Assembly: GCA_902729315.2 (NCBI GenBank)
Contig: LR746268.1
Coordinates: 989,501-1,053,500, forward strand
Direction: 5' to 3'
Length of the DNA stretch: 64,000 bases
Origin: Spirodela intermedia
Lineage: Eukaryota > Streptophyta > Magnoliopsida > Alismatales > Araceae
Shown: in pieces, positions 25,201 to 37,491 of the stretch
Layout of the letters: the number at the start of each line of letters is the position of its first letter
Position numbering within the stretch: the stretch's first letter is position 1
The notes under the pieces: generated by a model
What the model saw: the letters and a program-made list of their open reading frames with translations, nothing else
Told to the model about the DNA's origin: nothing
Databases searched by the model: none
Made by a program: the position numbers and the translations under genes

Positions 25201-27690
25201 CAATCGCAAATTTAACAGAGGCCATTAAACCTGGAAATAAAATATTATTGATATGCTTATTACAATGTAGGGTGACCAGATAAAGTTGTCAGTTTCACTC
25301 TAATAATAAAAAGAAATTTATTTTTGATGGTGCCAAAAATATGCGACGTTTACATTTTATGTGAACTTCATTAGATGCTCGTTGAATCAGGACCGTCATG
25401 GAGACTGTAACTATATAATAAAACCGGGATTCGGAAACTTTACTCATTATCACGATGAAGAGACATCTTTGCCATTTTCTTATGTAGCCTACAATTTTAT
25501 GGTGTCGCAATCTTTTTCTGCCTAACAAAATGTCAGTTTGGAACTTTTTATACTTTAATACAGAGATTGAACGAATGATTTTGCCTGTGCTGGACTTTGT
25601 ATTGGGATCAGTACGTGTCAAGAGTTTTCTTTTTAAAGGTCTTGTGAAAACATCATCATCGTACCGTCAACAGGTAATTTTTCTGTAAAGTTGAATGGAA
25701 CATTATCATTTTTTGGAACTTTGCCCCGTCAAGATGAGCAGGGTGCCGTCCAATCCATGAATAATGAAATGGCTGCTGAGACCACACATCACTTATAGGG
25801 TAAAAAAATTAATGGAATAATCATTTAACGTTGTAGAAATTCTGCAAACAAATCTCCTCTGAAGGATCTTTGGATGTCAATCACGTACACACAGAGATTC
25901 TTCAACGAGATCCTTCCATTTATGGCCATGCCTATTCCTTTCTACTCTTTTGCTTTGTTTTTTTCTCGAAATGCATGTATGCAAGAATGGGACCTGTTGG
26001 TTCGAGTGTTCAGTGGATTAGTGGGATATAAAAATGTGCAAAACGAAATCCTCAGTTTGGACTCCAGACTTCAGCTTTACCTGCTACATTAGGCCACAAG
26101 TACTAGCCGCCTCCAGTCTGCCACCATGCACTGGGGAGTCCCCCGTTCCTGGCCGTTCAGAGCATGTCACACCCCTAGAGAGCTGGTCTCGCCGGAGCTG
26201 ATTATCTTAATGGGTTGGGTGGAGACACACTGATCGTGACTTGTGGTGTACAGTGTTCTCTGCTTGTTTCTCTTCCCCGTTTCAGGGGCCATTTGTCACT
26301 AGGAAAAGGCACCGAAAAAATTGGAAAAAATGCTCGCTGTACTAGTTTTCTTGGGAAATGTCTTCTGTTCGTTTACACTCTGTTCCACAGCCTGAGATCA
26401 TCATCTGTCATTCCATGAAGTAATCTTTCACAGTCAACCCATCTGGAATCATGTACGGATAGGCAGTCATCCATGGAGTTCTTCGTTTCCCATGGGCTCA
26501 AGGATGTAATTTTTTGTTATATACGTGAAGTTATTCTTTAGCAGTATAGTATCCCTATTTGGCGTGGAGGCCCTCAGTGGGTGAATTTTAGTTGTGGGAA
26601 GACAGTGGAGCTTGGCGAGAGGAACACAAGTGATTTAGCTCTGCCTAGCTTTCCAACCCACCCCGTCTGGTTGCTTGATGCTCTTCTCCACAGGCGTTTC
26701 CTGAAGGGAGCTTCTGTTTTGTAGTTCGTCTCCACTTGTCAGATTTGATGGTCTCTGCATTTCACCCGATTCCGAAGCGCCTTTATTCGCCCAGGAACCC
26801 TTTATAGAGGCATGCCTTAGAAGCCTGAGCTCATGTCTAATAATGAGGTGGATGGAGGTACTAGATTGCTAAGATTAACGAGGCTCATCACGTCTATTCT
26901 TGGAGGCATCTTTCGGATGTAAGTGAAGTTGACTTTTTCCCCTATGTGGGCATTTTTTGGTTTGACTTTTGTAATGTCTTTAAACAGGCGTCAGCAGAAG
27001 GCAGAGTTGAAAATACTAGAAGAAGAAACCGCTCGAAGAGTGGAAGAAGCCATACGTAAGAATGTTGAAGAGAGCCTGAAGTCTGAGGAGTTCATGTTGG
27101 AGATACGGCAGCTTCTCGAAGAGGGTCGAAGGCGGTTAGTTGACGATGTGGCGGCTCAGCTTGCTTCAGAAAAGGAAGATGCCCTCGGTCAAGCGAGGCG
27201 AAAAAAGGTTGGATTTCATACAAATCTGTAGCAACTCTGTGCCAAATTTTTTATTTTTCTTCCCCAAAATGGATTTCTCCTCTGAAATCTTTTGGAGAAA
27301 TTAGTGGGTTGCCTGGAAAATGCTTATTTTTTCCATGCCCATCCTCCCCGACGAGGCCCAGAAGGAAATCTGGCATCTCTTCTGCTGACCCCCCCTAAGT
27401 TTTCCTAATGTTCAAACTATCAGGAGCAGGCTCAGACGGAGAGGGAAGAACTGGACAGGATTCTCGAGGAGAACCGCCGGAAGGTGGAGGAAGCCCAGAG
27501 AAGAGAAGCTCTGGAGCAGCAGCAGCGGCAGGAGGAAAGGTTCAGGGAGCTGGAGCTCCGGCAGAAGCAGAGGGAAGAAGCCACGGTGAGGAAGAAGTCC
27601 GAGGAGGCGGTGGAGAGGGCGAGCCAGATGAAGCTGCTGGGGAGAAACAAGTCCCGCCCCAAGCTCTCCTTTGCTCTCGGTCTCAAGTAA
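22289..27690 (+). CDS. ARGLU1: ARGLU1-like arginine/glutamate-rich splicing and transcription cofactor, 4 exons
   Basis: Nuclear protein expected to work with SR splicing factors and transcription mediators, by homology to animal ARGLU1. Exons: 22289-22416, 24404-24616, 26988-27207 and 27424-27690, all GT-AG, joining to 275 residues. Residues 1-115 are an RS-type domain with repeated RSP/SPSR (MPREVSRSPPYRRRHSPSP, RRRSRSVSPRR). Residues about 115-275 form a long charged helix rich in E, R, K and Q (LEEETARRVEEAIRK, EEFMLEIRQLLEEGRRRL, RILEENRRKVEEAQRREAL). The protein ends in the signature MKLLGRNKSRPKLSFALGLK, nearly identical to the animal family C-terminus. Intron 1 (2.0 kb) and intron 2 (2.4 kb) are long; intron 3 is 216 bp. 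A small extra exon inside intron 2 cannot be excluded. The ATG follows 'gggagg' and begins the RS frame. Confidence 0.93.
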
Positions 27691-28350
27691 ATCTGACTTG
27701 CCACTGCCACCCACCCCACCTGGTAAGTTCTGTAAGCACTGGTCATCATCGTCCCTTGATCTGAACGAGAAAAAAAGAAGAGAAAGAAAGCTACCCCTAA
27801 TCTTGCATTGATTTTGGATAATTCAGCATAGTTTTAAGGGGGAGGGGGGCTTCATGATCCCTGGCTATGAATAGTTAGCACAAAGATGGCGTTGACTTGA
27901 AAGCATTTATATATTTATTTGGATCATATATTTATATATTCCTAAACCCACCTGCTATCTTGTACTGGTATTTTGGGTAATTTTGCATAGTTTTCAGGGT
28001 ATTCTTGATCCCTCATCTCTGATTGAGCAAGATTTAGGCTGATTGGCGGTGGATGATGATTCAATCTGCAGTCAGATGATTCATCCCTATCTGGTTTGGA
28101 GGATTAGCCATATTAATAATAAATAAATTTAAAGCCGGCGGCTATTTTTTTATTGATTTCAGGTAATGCAGCAGTTTAGATGGGTTTTTCTTGGTCCCTA
28201 AACTCTGATGGATGATACCCTAATTACCTTCATTAGGAGTGATTTAGAAGGATTGACAGTGGATGTTCCCAATGGCTAGGAAATATATTTCTCTCTAGGT
28301 TGGGTTGACTCTGGTCTCCCCCTTTAACCAAGTTCTTGGTCTAGGTTTAG

Positions 28351-28382
<32 letters not shown>

Positions 28383-29023
28383 TATTTTATGCCCTAATTA
28401 CCTTAATGAGTGATTTAGAAGGGTTGACTAAAAGTGGATGATCCAATCTATAATTGGCAAGGAAATATGTTAATATATTTCTCTCTCTAGGTTAGGTTGG
28501 GTTTGGTCTCTGCCTCTAACAAGCTCTAGGTGTAAGCTTAGTAATAATAATAATTAAATATTCTATTTTGATTATTATTATTATTACTTTTAAAATTGAG
28601 TTTGAATTTATTTATACTGCATATCAACCAGTCTGCAGACGATGGGTGTCAGCGGTCGGTGGTGGGTCGCGATCATGATGCCAGTTCTCTGATTAGATCA
28701 CGATCGGACGGTTCAGATCCCTCACCGCGATTGAACCTATTCAAATTGTATATTTACATTGATGCCCCTCCATGGCTGGTCGAGGGTACGGTCAATGACA
28801 CGTGGCTCCATCGGGAGATGTGATAAATCGGACGGTTGCCAGCAGCGGTGTTCTCGCCCGCTTCCCCGAAATATATATAGTGAAAAAAAAAAGAAGTGAA
28901 AAAGGATTATAGAGAGAGAAAGGGGGGAAAAAATCGAAGACCTCCCGGATCCCATTTTCTGCTAGAGTATTACGAGCGAAGGAGGGAGTGGGAGAGAGAG
29001 AGAGAGAGGAAAAGGGGGAGGAG
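27691..29023 (+). promoter_or_regulatory. Intergenic region and promoter/leader of the NC2-alpha gene
   Basis: 27,750-28,600 contains diverged direct repeats: phrases like 'gccctaattaccttaatgagtgatttagaagg.ttgac' at about 28,215 and 28,392, and 'atatttctctct..aggttgggtt' at 28,288 and 28,478. An (AAT)n tract lies at about 28,351-28,383. From 28,640 the composition changes. A 'gacacgtggct' G-box/ABRE core stands at 28,796-28,806, followed by a 'atatatatag' TATA-like stretch at 28,870 and a GA-rich leader (28,910-29,010) up to the ATG at 29,024. Confidence 0.5.
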
Positions 29024-31358
29024 ATGAGGAAGAAGCTCGGCACGAGATTCCCCGCGGTACGTTTCCTCGCGTATTTGTTCAAACTCTGTTAGTTCCGTTG
29101 CTTCCTTCGGTTTGATCTGTTTTATTTACCCGGTTTATCTGTAATTTGGGATGGGATGGCGTGATATGAAGGGCCGGCTGTTCGGCGTCGATTATTCTTG
29201 CTTTTCTGTTGCTGATCTGTTGCTGGATTTCTTCATTGCGCGTCTAGGAAATGTTTTTTGCAATTCGTTACGCAACGGAGATTCGGTTGTGTTTTATTGG
29301 CTGAATTCTGCCGTGTTATGGTGTTCAAATATGTTGTAGACGGGGACGCAAATGTCCTGAATCGTCTCCGCGGTCTTAATTGAGTCATAGAGCGTGGATC
29401 AAGCATAGGGATGGACATCTGTTGTATGCAGATGGAAATACGTGAGATCCCAACATGGTCTCGTTTCAATTTGTGAACATGGGATGCAAGGGGCTGTTGT
29501 GAAACCGAAAGGAGAAAGATCCAGAGTTTATTGTTCCGTTTTTAATTTAGTTGAAATGTGTCAGGCCAATTAGCAATGCCAGAAAAGTTCGTGTTGGGTA
29601 TATGAAAAGACTGGAAGAGAGGGGTTCTCATGTGGTCATTGATCTTAGCAGCAGTGCCACGAGCATATTACTGTAATGCTGTTGATAAGTGGTTCTTCTG
29701 TTTCACCTTTAAGTAGTTTCCGGAAGTTACATTAATACTTATCTTGACTAACATGGGACCATTATAGTATGACACCTGCTGGATTATCTGATTTTATACA
29801 GCATCGGTGGTTGGGATTTCCCCCTTAGTTCCTTTTTAAGGACGAAGTTTGCCTGGAAATCCCTCAGTGGCTCACTAGTAGGGTCCTTTTTGATGCCATG
29901 AGTGTTTCATTGAATGAAACCAAGATCTCAATTACTTAGTGTATCTGCTTGAAATTAAATGAAATATACTTGAATTGTTGCATATGTCACATGTAATTAG
30001 ACCTATGGATTTTTATGATGGAGCTAATAGGTTTATATTTTCCGTATTCGTGCTGATTTTTTTCTAATGAGTGCGTAATGTCGAACCATTGAAAAATTAA
30101 TGTGCAAATAATTCGAGGATCTCAATGACACTGAATGAAGGGAATAGTTTACAAAGGTTGGTTCTGATTTTATTGTCGTACTAATGGTATTTGGGTACGT
30201 CAGATCATTGGGAGTAGCCTGGACTAGAATGATAAGTAACATTAGATACTCGTGCATCGTTTTATTTCTCTTTATCATAATAACCGGGTAGGAGGCTAAA
30301 CGGATGCTTTCCTCAAGACCATCACACTTGAAGTTTAATGGGCTTCTATGGTCCACAATTTATTCAAACTTTGCACATCTTGATTTTCAGAGTTGAAATG
30401 AATTTTCGTAAACTGTACCTCTTAGTGCGAAGAGTTATGCTTCCGTTGTGTGAATGTGAAATTTTGTCCACCACAAGATGTAGCTACATAATCTTTGCTT
30501 GTGATGTACGTGGTCTGTCACTGGGGTTTACTATAACCTTTGAAGTTTTCATTAGAGTTACCTTCATTGATGGCATGAGCTCTCCTGTTCTTGGCTGAGT
30601 CTTAATATAGAGAGTGTTGCCATATCATTGAAAAAATTATATCTTCTACTTTTTAGAATATGCTGTCATTTACAATATTTCTCTTAAATTTTTTATGGGG
30701 GTATCATTTCGTTCCGCTCATGCTATGTCTCTAGTGATGACTTCAGAGCAGAGTGATCTTGTCTTCCTGTGGATGCCAGCGGCATCTGCATATCATTTAT
30801 GATTTGGTGCAATTAATGGCTCTACTGATGGAAGAATTTTTTACTACATTGCAGTCTCGTATCAAAAAGATTATGCAAGCAGATGAGGATGTTGGAAAGA
30901 TCGCCTTGGCTGTGCCTCTCTTAGTTTGTGAGTCATAAACTGAGCTTAATTTCCAATGTGTTATCTAATTTCTCCTTTTTTGGGGGGAAGGGGAGGGTGG
31001 GATTAGGATTAGTGTCTTTCTGCGTTTATTTTTCATAATTAATATCTTTTTATGACTATTTTCCCCGTCAGTTTTGATGACCAGTAAATGTGGATGATGT
31101 AAATTGAATGGAATGAAGTGCTGTCCATTTTACTTAATATTTTAGGCAATAAAGTACAGTGACAATAGCAGTATTCATAGAAGCATACCCTAATAAAAAA
31201 CATGCTATTTAATGCGTTAAATTTTTTAAAGTGAATGAGCTCAGATTGTAATAGCTATTGCCTGAGACAGATTAAATGAGTATATACCAATAGATGTTAC
31301 TCCATCTTCCATCTGTTACATATGAATTGATGAGCTAAAAAAAGTTCGTTATATCTAT

Positions 31359-31396
<38 letters not shown>

Positions 31397-34155
31397 ATAT
31401 CTGTCATTCTGACTCTAGTATAAAAATTGAGCTTCTCGCATCAGAGGAAGCTTATGGATACAATGTACACCACACCTCTTTACTTCTGGGAATTAGATAA
31501 TTTTTTCATCAAAAAGTTTGAAAATGTGCATAGATCAAATTTAGATCGCAATCTATGGTCATTTATAATTAGATTTCCATGAAAGACTAGTGAAACAATT
31601 CTGTATATGCCACCAACCAACTATGTATCCTAGTGTGGGTTTCTCATAGGTTTAGGGTTGGTGATTTTCTCTATGTAGCATACTCGTCTAGCATTTTTTT
31701 TTCTAAAATAATTTTAATGTTTGTCATTGGTTTTACTTTTCCAAAGTTGATTAGCGTGATTGTAGAATATTGTTTGAGGAATAAGACGGGAAACAGCTAC
31801 GATTGGATTTGTGAGACCAACAAGAGTGAGAAGAAAAAACAGAAAAATTCTCCCCTAGCGTTTCACTGTAGATGCTAGTATTCAGGATCAAATGGTTATT
31901 TCACAGTAACTAACTCTTATATTGACTTTAACATGGGAAGAACAAAATATTCACTGCAATGTGCTGCTGGTATCAATGTCAAGTTAGTCAAAATTCCTGA
32001 AAGGTTTTGTTGGCACTGTCACTAATCTTGGTGTCGTGTCAACGTAAGTCAGATCTATGCTAATGGCAGTGATGGGATGATAAATAATTAATTATGTGCC
32101 GTTTTCAATTTCTCGTAAATCATTCTAAGGTGATAACGTGTAAAATATGTAAAGTTATTAAAATTTGATATTTTAATTCGACAGATTTCATGCCACCTAG
32201 TGGTCTGCACTGGTTATTCTGCTGGCACTTCCAGCAATGATACGTATTATGCATTTATTCATGTTAGTTTTCAGATTCCATTTATTGAAGCTTTATTGGA
32301 AACGCATATTCTTTATTATGCCTGCCTTAAAGGTCTGAAACATGTTGCTTGCTGCAAAATTCTGTCAACACTCGCTTTTGCTTGCTGTCTGAAAAATTCC
32401 ATTTGAAGTCTTTTATAGTTGTAGCACTCGTTGCTGGACAAAATGAGTCATTATTCGAGTGGATGTATTGCAGCAAAAGCATTGGAGTTGTTTCTGCAAG
32501 ATCTATGTGATAGAACATACGAAATCACCCTCCAGAGAGGAGCCAAGACAATGAACTCTCTGCACCTGTAAGTTAAGCTTGTATATGCCTTCTTTGATTT
32601 ATGCATTTAAATACCTTACACAACTGAAGATATGGATGATCTTTGGAAATAACTTAGAGAAAAAAAGAAAATCTGAGTTTACTACTTAGAAAATATGGTA
32701 GTGACTTTCTAATGTAACCCAAATCGAATCAATCTTTTCTTCCGATTTTGATTTCCAATGAGTAGTCACAAGGGGGAGATACAAAGATCCTTAAGTTGAT
32801 GCTCAATAGACATAGGTGCATACCGCATGTAGCGTATATATTTAGAAATATACCCCATATGTGATGTGCATATTTATATATGTATATTTCAGAAGTAATG
32901 GTGATCACACTCTACACGACCGATTTTGCATCTTGAATAATCTGACTGTTAAGATGATGATGACTTTACTTCTTCAAAAAAAATTCCATGGAAAAGATAG
33001 AATCTAAAATCTCGTTGACAGTCACATATTGCCCGTCTTGATGTATTCATATTCACAAAATGATTAATGTGCTTTATGGAGAGATCACTGCAAGGAGAAA
33101 GGAACAGAGAAAAATACTTGACTGCATAAACCTTGGCCCAAGAAATTCCCCATGACGTTAAACTCAGGAATGGTGGAGATTTCATCCTATGAACTGAGAA
33201 AACCAGGGCATCATGGCTTTCATCTCTGTTTTTTCCTGTTATCTTATAATTTCTGAATCATCGATTGCATACAAGAGTCTCGTCTATAGTGCTTGTAGAG
33301 AGGAATGCTTTAATTCGGATTTCTCTTTATTCCATGGGAAGATGTATTTATATGAGAGAAAGGGATACATACATATTCATATATATCAAGATACAAATCC
33401 GAATTAATTTTGGCTTGCTATCTGTCGTTCTTGTAATGCATCTGACACACACATTTCTTGAAATTTCAGAAAGCAATGCATAAAGAGTTATAGTGCCTTT
33501 GACTTCTTGACCCACGTCGTGCATAAGGTACCTAACTTAGGTGAAGCACATCCAAATGGAGAGGACAAGGGCATCTCTAGAAGACGGTAAGTGTCATACA
33601 ACAATCCTTATCTTGTGCACCCACACTTTTAAGTTGACAATCATCTCCCACCTGATCGAAGACAACCTTTTTATAGAAAAATATTGCCAAATGATCCATA
33701 CATAGAGGCTGACGAGGATCGGAAGTCCCAGAAGACGGTATACATCCCCCCCTCCACCTGCCTCCTTGAAGTTTCCATCCACTGATCTCTGTTTGCAAAT
33801 GAGGCAATCTTTACAGCAGATCACAAGAAGCCCGAGTCTCAGAGGACGAGGAAGAGGAAGAGGAAGGGGCAGAGGTCGGCCGTGCAGCAATCCGGCCGAG
33901 CACGACGCAGAGCAGAAGAAATCCGAAGATCTTGGAAGCAGCTCCCTCGAACGCGAGCCGCCCTTCAATGTAGGTGAATCCAGTGCCATGGACAGCGCCG
34001 CCAATCCTGGCAGCATACCCGGTAACCTCAAGCCCATCTCCGACACTTCTTCCCACGACGAAGATTCCTTTATCGATGGTATGGGTAATTTCCAAACCCC
34101 AAACCTTGTATATATGCCGATGAGAGTAGATGATGATGAGGACTATGATGAGTAA
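29024..34155 (+). CDS. DRAP1: NC2-alpha / DRAP1 (Dr1-associated corepressor), 6 exons
   Basis: Histone-fold subunit of negative cofactor 2. With NC2-beta/Dr1 it binds TBP on promoter DNA and blocks TFIIA/TFIIB entry. Exons, all GT-AG: 29024-29056, 30855-30927, 32474-32567, 33470-33586, 33677-33737 and 33817-34155, joining to 238 residues. The histone fold is at about residues 6-85: KKLGTRFPA, SRIKKIMQADEDVGKIALAV, KALELFLQDLCDRTYEITLQ, RGAKTMNSLHLKQCI and YSAFDFLTHVV. This order and spacing match the family closely. The C-terminal part is low complexity: a GRGRGRGRGRGRP run at about residue 136, as in plant and animal DRAP1, then an acidic end (VDDDEDYDE). The first exon encodes only 11 residues and is followed by a 1.8-kb intron containing a GA tract-free T-rich sequence. 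The start was chosen because MRKKLGTRFPA is the expected N-terminus. Confidence 0.95.
31362..31393 (+). repeat. GA microsatellite in NC2-alpha intron 2
   Basis: Sixteen GA units inside the intron between exons 2 and 3. Confidence 0.95.
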
Positions 34156-35141
34156 ATCCTCCTGGCTTGAGCTCCTCTTGTATCATCACTTGCAGTTTAT
34201 CGCCGTTATGTGATGGCGGCTCTAGCTAATAGAAGGTAGTGATGGATGCTAGGTTTCAGCCTTGGGATCATTATGTTAACCATTTCTTCTTAATTTTTTT
34301 TTAGTGTGGAAAAAGTGCAGCCGATCTTTGAGAATTATTTTTGCGTCCACAGTCGCAGTCAACAACGTGGAGGTAATACTTTTAGGTTTTGCACTTGAAG
34401 TAAAAAGCCACGGAATTTTTAGCTTTGAGAATTATTTCTGCTGTGTCCATCGCAAAAATGACGACTTGGAGATTTTGATCTGGAGAACTTTGTTATTGAA
34501 TTTATTCATGAAATTTAGCTTCTGATCATGGTTGAAGGTGAAGTTTGGGGATTATTTGTGTTCATAATCACTGATGATGACAACTTGGAGGCAGCATTAT
34601 AGTAATCTGTAGGGTTGTTGGAGCCAAGAACTGGGTTTGGAATATGGTGATGATCTTGGACATGGTCGTCTTTGCATCTTAGGTGTTTAGGCTTTTCATC
34701 TGAATGTGGGTGGAAGTTAGTAATGAGAAGCAACATCTTGGAGATAGTTTTTGCTATGTGTAAGGGGGTTGACAAGAGTCGATTACAAAGATTTGAACTA
34801 TTAGCATGGTCCAATATGGTATGTTGTTGCTCTAGTTTAGGATACGTAGGGGCTTCAACTCAGGACATCGATTTGAAATTCATCCCATGACTTCTTTCGA
34901 GCTATAATATTTTGGAAAATTTGTTGGTTTTCAAGATATACATTGGTTTCAGTTATTATTTAGTTAGTTTAATCTTGTGCATATACTGGTTTACATTATG
35001 GCAATAAAGTTTCTGATTATTAATTATTAATATCCTACATTTATTTTTATAAATTTCACGGTGTGAAAAAAGTTTGAAGGCCACCGTCTGGTCTCAAAAC
35101 CCTGTTTCAGGGCTTCCATGGAACTTTTGGTTGAGCAGCCG

Positions 35142-35204
<63 letters not shown>

Positions 35205-35572
35205 TAAATGATAATTAAAACCAATATATTTCTTGAAAACTAACAAATTTGCCAAAATATTGCATGGGAACCCACCAAGTTGTGCTCGACGGATGAATCT
35301 CAAGGCTCAATTTAGTAAGGTCTCAACTTATCAAACCCTGAATGACGGAACAATAAGAGACTCAAAATTATTGAATGAGGCCGAGATAATAAAAGCCTAC
35401 TTCACCGATTTTTCAAATCTCTCTGTCTCTCTCAGATAGCTACAGCTGATCCGATTTTGATGAGATTAAATTCTCACAGTTGAGGAAGTACTGGCCTAGG
35501 GCCCTGCACATTATTATCTCTTCAGTAGATTGGATGATGGATATCGAAAATTAATCTCTGTGGGCTTGGAGA

Positions 35573-35621
<49 letters not shown>

Positions 35622-35729
35622 AGAGCACATTATTATCTCTTCCAGCAGATTGGATGAAAGATATCAAGCATTAACATCTCGTAGATAAATATAGAGGGAG
35701 AAATATAAAGATAGATAGGTGGGTGGGCT
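34156..35729. other. Intergenic region with diverged tandem repeats and CT/GA tracts
   Basis: 34,300-34,760 contains phrases such as 'tgagaattatttttgcgtccac', 'tgagaattatttctgctgtgtcc' and 'gacaacttggag', recurring at roughly 110-130 bp, with no open frame. A CT tract lies at 35,147-35,201 and a GT/GA tract at 35,577-35,619. The phrase 'attatctcttc.agcagattggatga..gatatc' occurs twice, at about 35,513 and 35,631. No gene recognised. Confidence 0.5.
35147..35201 (+). repeat. CT microsatellite, intergenic
   Basis: About 55 bp of uninterrupted CT between the NC2-alpha 3' region and the small coiled-coil gene. Confidence 0.95.
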
Positions 35730-35996
35730 TCAGACCCTCTTCTTTCTACCTCTACCGGCCGGCCGGTGGCCACCTGCGGCAGCGTCGAGCAGAGAGCTGA
35801 GCTCCCCCTCCATCTCCCGCAGGAACGCAGCGGCGCCGCCGGTGGCTCTCCGGAGCTCCTCCTCCATGGCCTCCCCGGAGCGGCGGGCCTCGGCAGCGAA
35901 TTGCGCCACCAGCTCGTCTATCCTGGCTGTGTCGAAGGCCCTGTCCCTCATAGCCTCCTCGCCCATGGAGGAGAATCGCCGGAACAGAGCCTCCAT
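35730..35996 (-). CDS. Small coiled-coil protein, possibly MEE9-like, single exon
   Basis: An 88-residue frame starting MEALFRRFSSMGEEAMRDRA. It is about 65-70% GC within an AT-rich region and predicted largely helical (AMEEELRRAT, FLREMEGELSSLLDAA), with a basic end GRGRKKRV. The N-terminus (MEALF..F..L...A--D-.FD...I..L...F--E) recalls plant proteins of the MEE9 (maternal effect embryo arrest 9) type, as I remember them. Those are about 130 residues long, so this could be a shortened member. The match is from memory only. Function unknown. Two GA tracts preceded by the same 'cccaccagta' phrase lie upstream at 36,160 and 36,323. Confidence 0.55.
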   Translation of the reverse strand: MEALFRRFSSMGEEAMRDRAFDTARIDELVAQFAAEARRSGEAMEEELRRATGGAAAFLREMEGELSSLLDAAAGGHRPAGRGRKKRV

Positions 35997-36328
35997 TTGC
36001 TCTCCAATATGTCAATTCATATTCGGATTACCCCTATTTTATTCTGCTGGCTGGGGTCATTAACGTCATTTCACCTTTCTATCTCTTAAAGCCCTTGTGA
36101 CATCGTATGCATATGAATTGTAATAATATTATTTGATCCAAAGTCCTGGGCCACATGTACCCACCAGTAGAGAGAGAGAGAGAGAGAGAGAGAGAACAAA
36201 AAGCGGTCACCCTGCTCCAAATGGGCGAAGAGGGAATCCTTCAGTGACAAGGACAGAATGTTCTCTCTATGCTTTGCACCTATCCATCACCTTTACTTGT
36301 AAGACGAAAAGATTGACGATACCCCACC

Positions 36329-36374
<46 letters not shown>

Positions 36375-37491
36375 CGAATAAACGAGGAAGAACTTTTGGC
36401 AAAGAAAGTACTATTTTTAGAGATGCCATCCAAGTATAGATTGAACCATCCATCGTTCACAGGCAGGGCATCCACCTAAACTGTGCTGGATTAGCCTAAG
36501 GTATTGGTTCCATCTAGCTTGGTTCTCTCAGCCAGTTAGTTGCCCTTCGATCTTGGGGTGAATTCACTAAACACCGAATCTATGGATTTGGATAGATCAT
36601 TTTTTTTTTGTTATATTCACATAAATAATAATTTGCAAAAAGAATATCGGGCATTGTGACTCTGAATCCACGTTCATGCGCCAAATTCATGTTCTAACAG
36701 GTTTTCCATCCATGGAAGAAGTGAAAGAAAAGGAAAATAGGCAGAAAGATCCATCTGTTGCGGGAAATCAGGGTTTTCACCCGAATATGTATGTGGGTTG
36801 CTACATTTTTCTAGACATAATTTTTTGAAAGAAATTACTACGTAAGTTGATCAGTTTCTTAATATTTTTCATTATGATCACAATGAAGAGGTAAACGTGG
36901 GGTTTTCTTGAGCGGATTTCAGATTTCTGGCTGTGAAATGGTTATTTTCTTACTTCGAATTCCCCAGATTTTGATGCTTCTATGCCTTGATGGGTACTCC
37001 GTGAAATGGCTTCTCCAGCACCTGATCTTGAAGCAAGATTAGATCTTTGTCGATAATATGAATACCCATTAATAATCATACTTCATCTGATATATCATTG
37101 AAAAATTGAAGCGGATGTTGTTCACAATGGACGCTGTTGAACTTCTCTTTGGATGTGTGCTGGGGCATGATCTTCATCAAAAAGAGGGGTACCCATTGCC
37201 GGCTAATAATCGCAGTTCATCATTTTTTGATGGGTTTTATCTTCTTGGTTGGAAATCTGATACTGTTTCTGAAATTCTCAAAAGCCGCTGTGGTTCGTGA
37301 AGGAAGGGGATCCGATCAAGAATTTCAGGCATATATTTGAGAGAAAAGTAAGAACGAGTATTGATTCGATCATAGCTCAATCGCAGAAAAAAATAAATCC
37401 GAAGATTCATTGGAAAAAAAATGAAAAAGAAAGAAGAAGAACCCTAATGTGAAAGCTCAAAACTTTTCACAGATTCGCTGTTGCCTGTTCT
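35997..37491. other. Intergenic region, no gene seen
   Basis: It contains GA tracts at 36,170-36,195 and 36,331-36,371, each preceded by 'cccaccagtagagag', so one arose from the other by local duplication. The rest is AT-rich with only short chance frames (60-67 codons around 37,106-37,340). Confidence 0.5.

Noticed and set aside
25295-25621. Minus-strand 108-codon frame in ARGLU1 intron 2
   Set aside because: No recognisable domain, AT-rich, and inside an intron of a well-defined gene.
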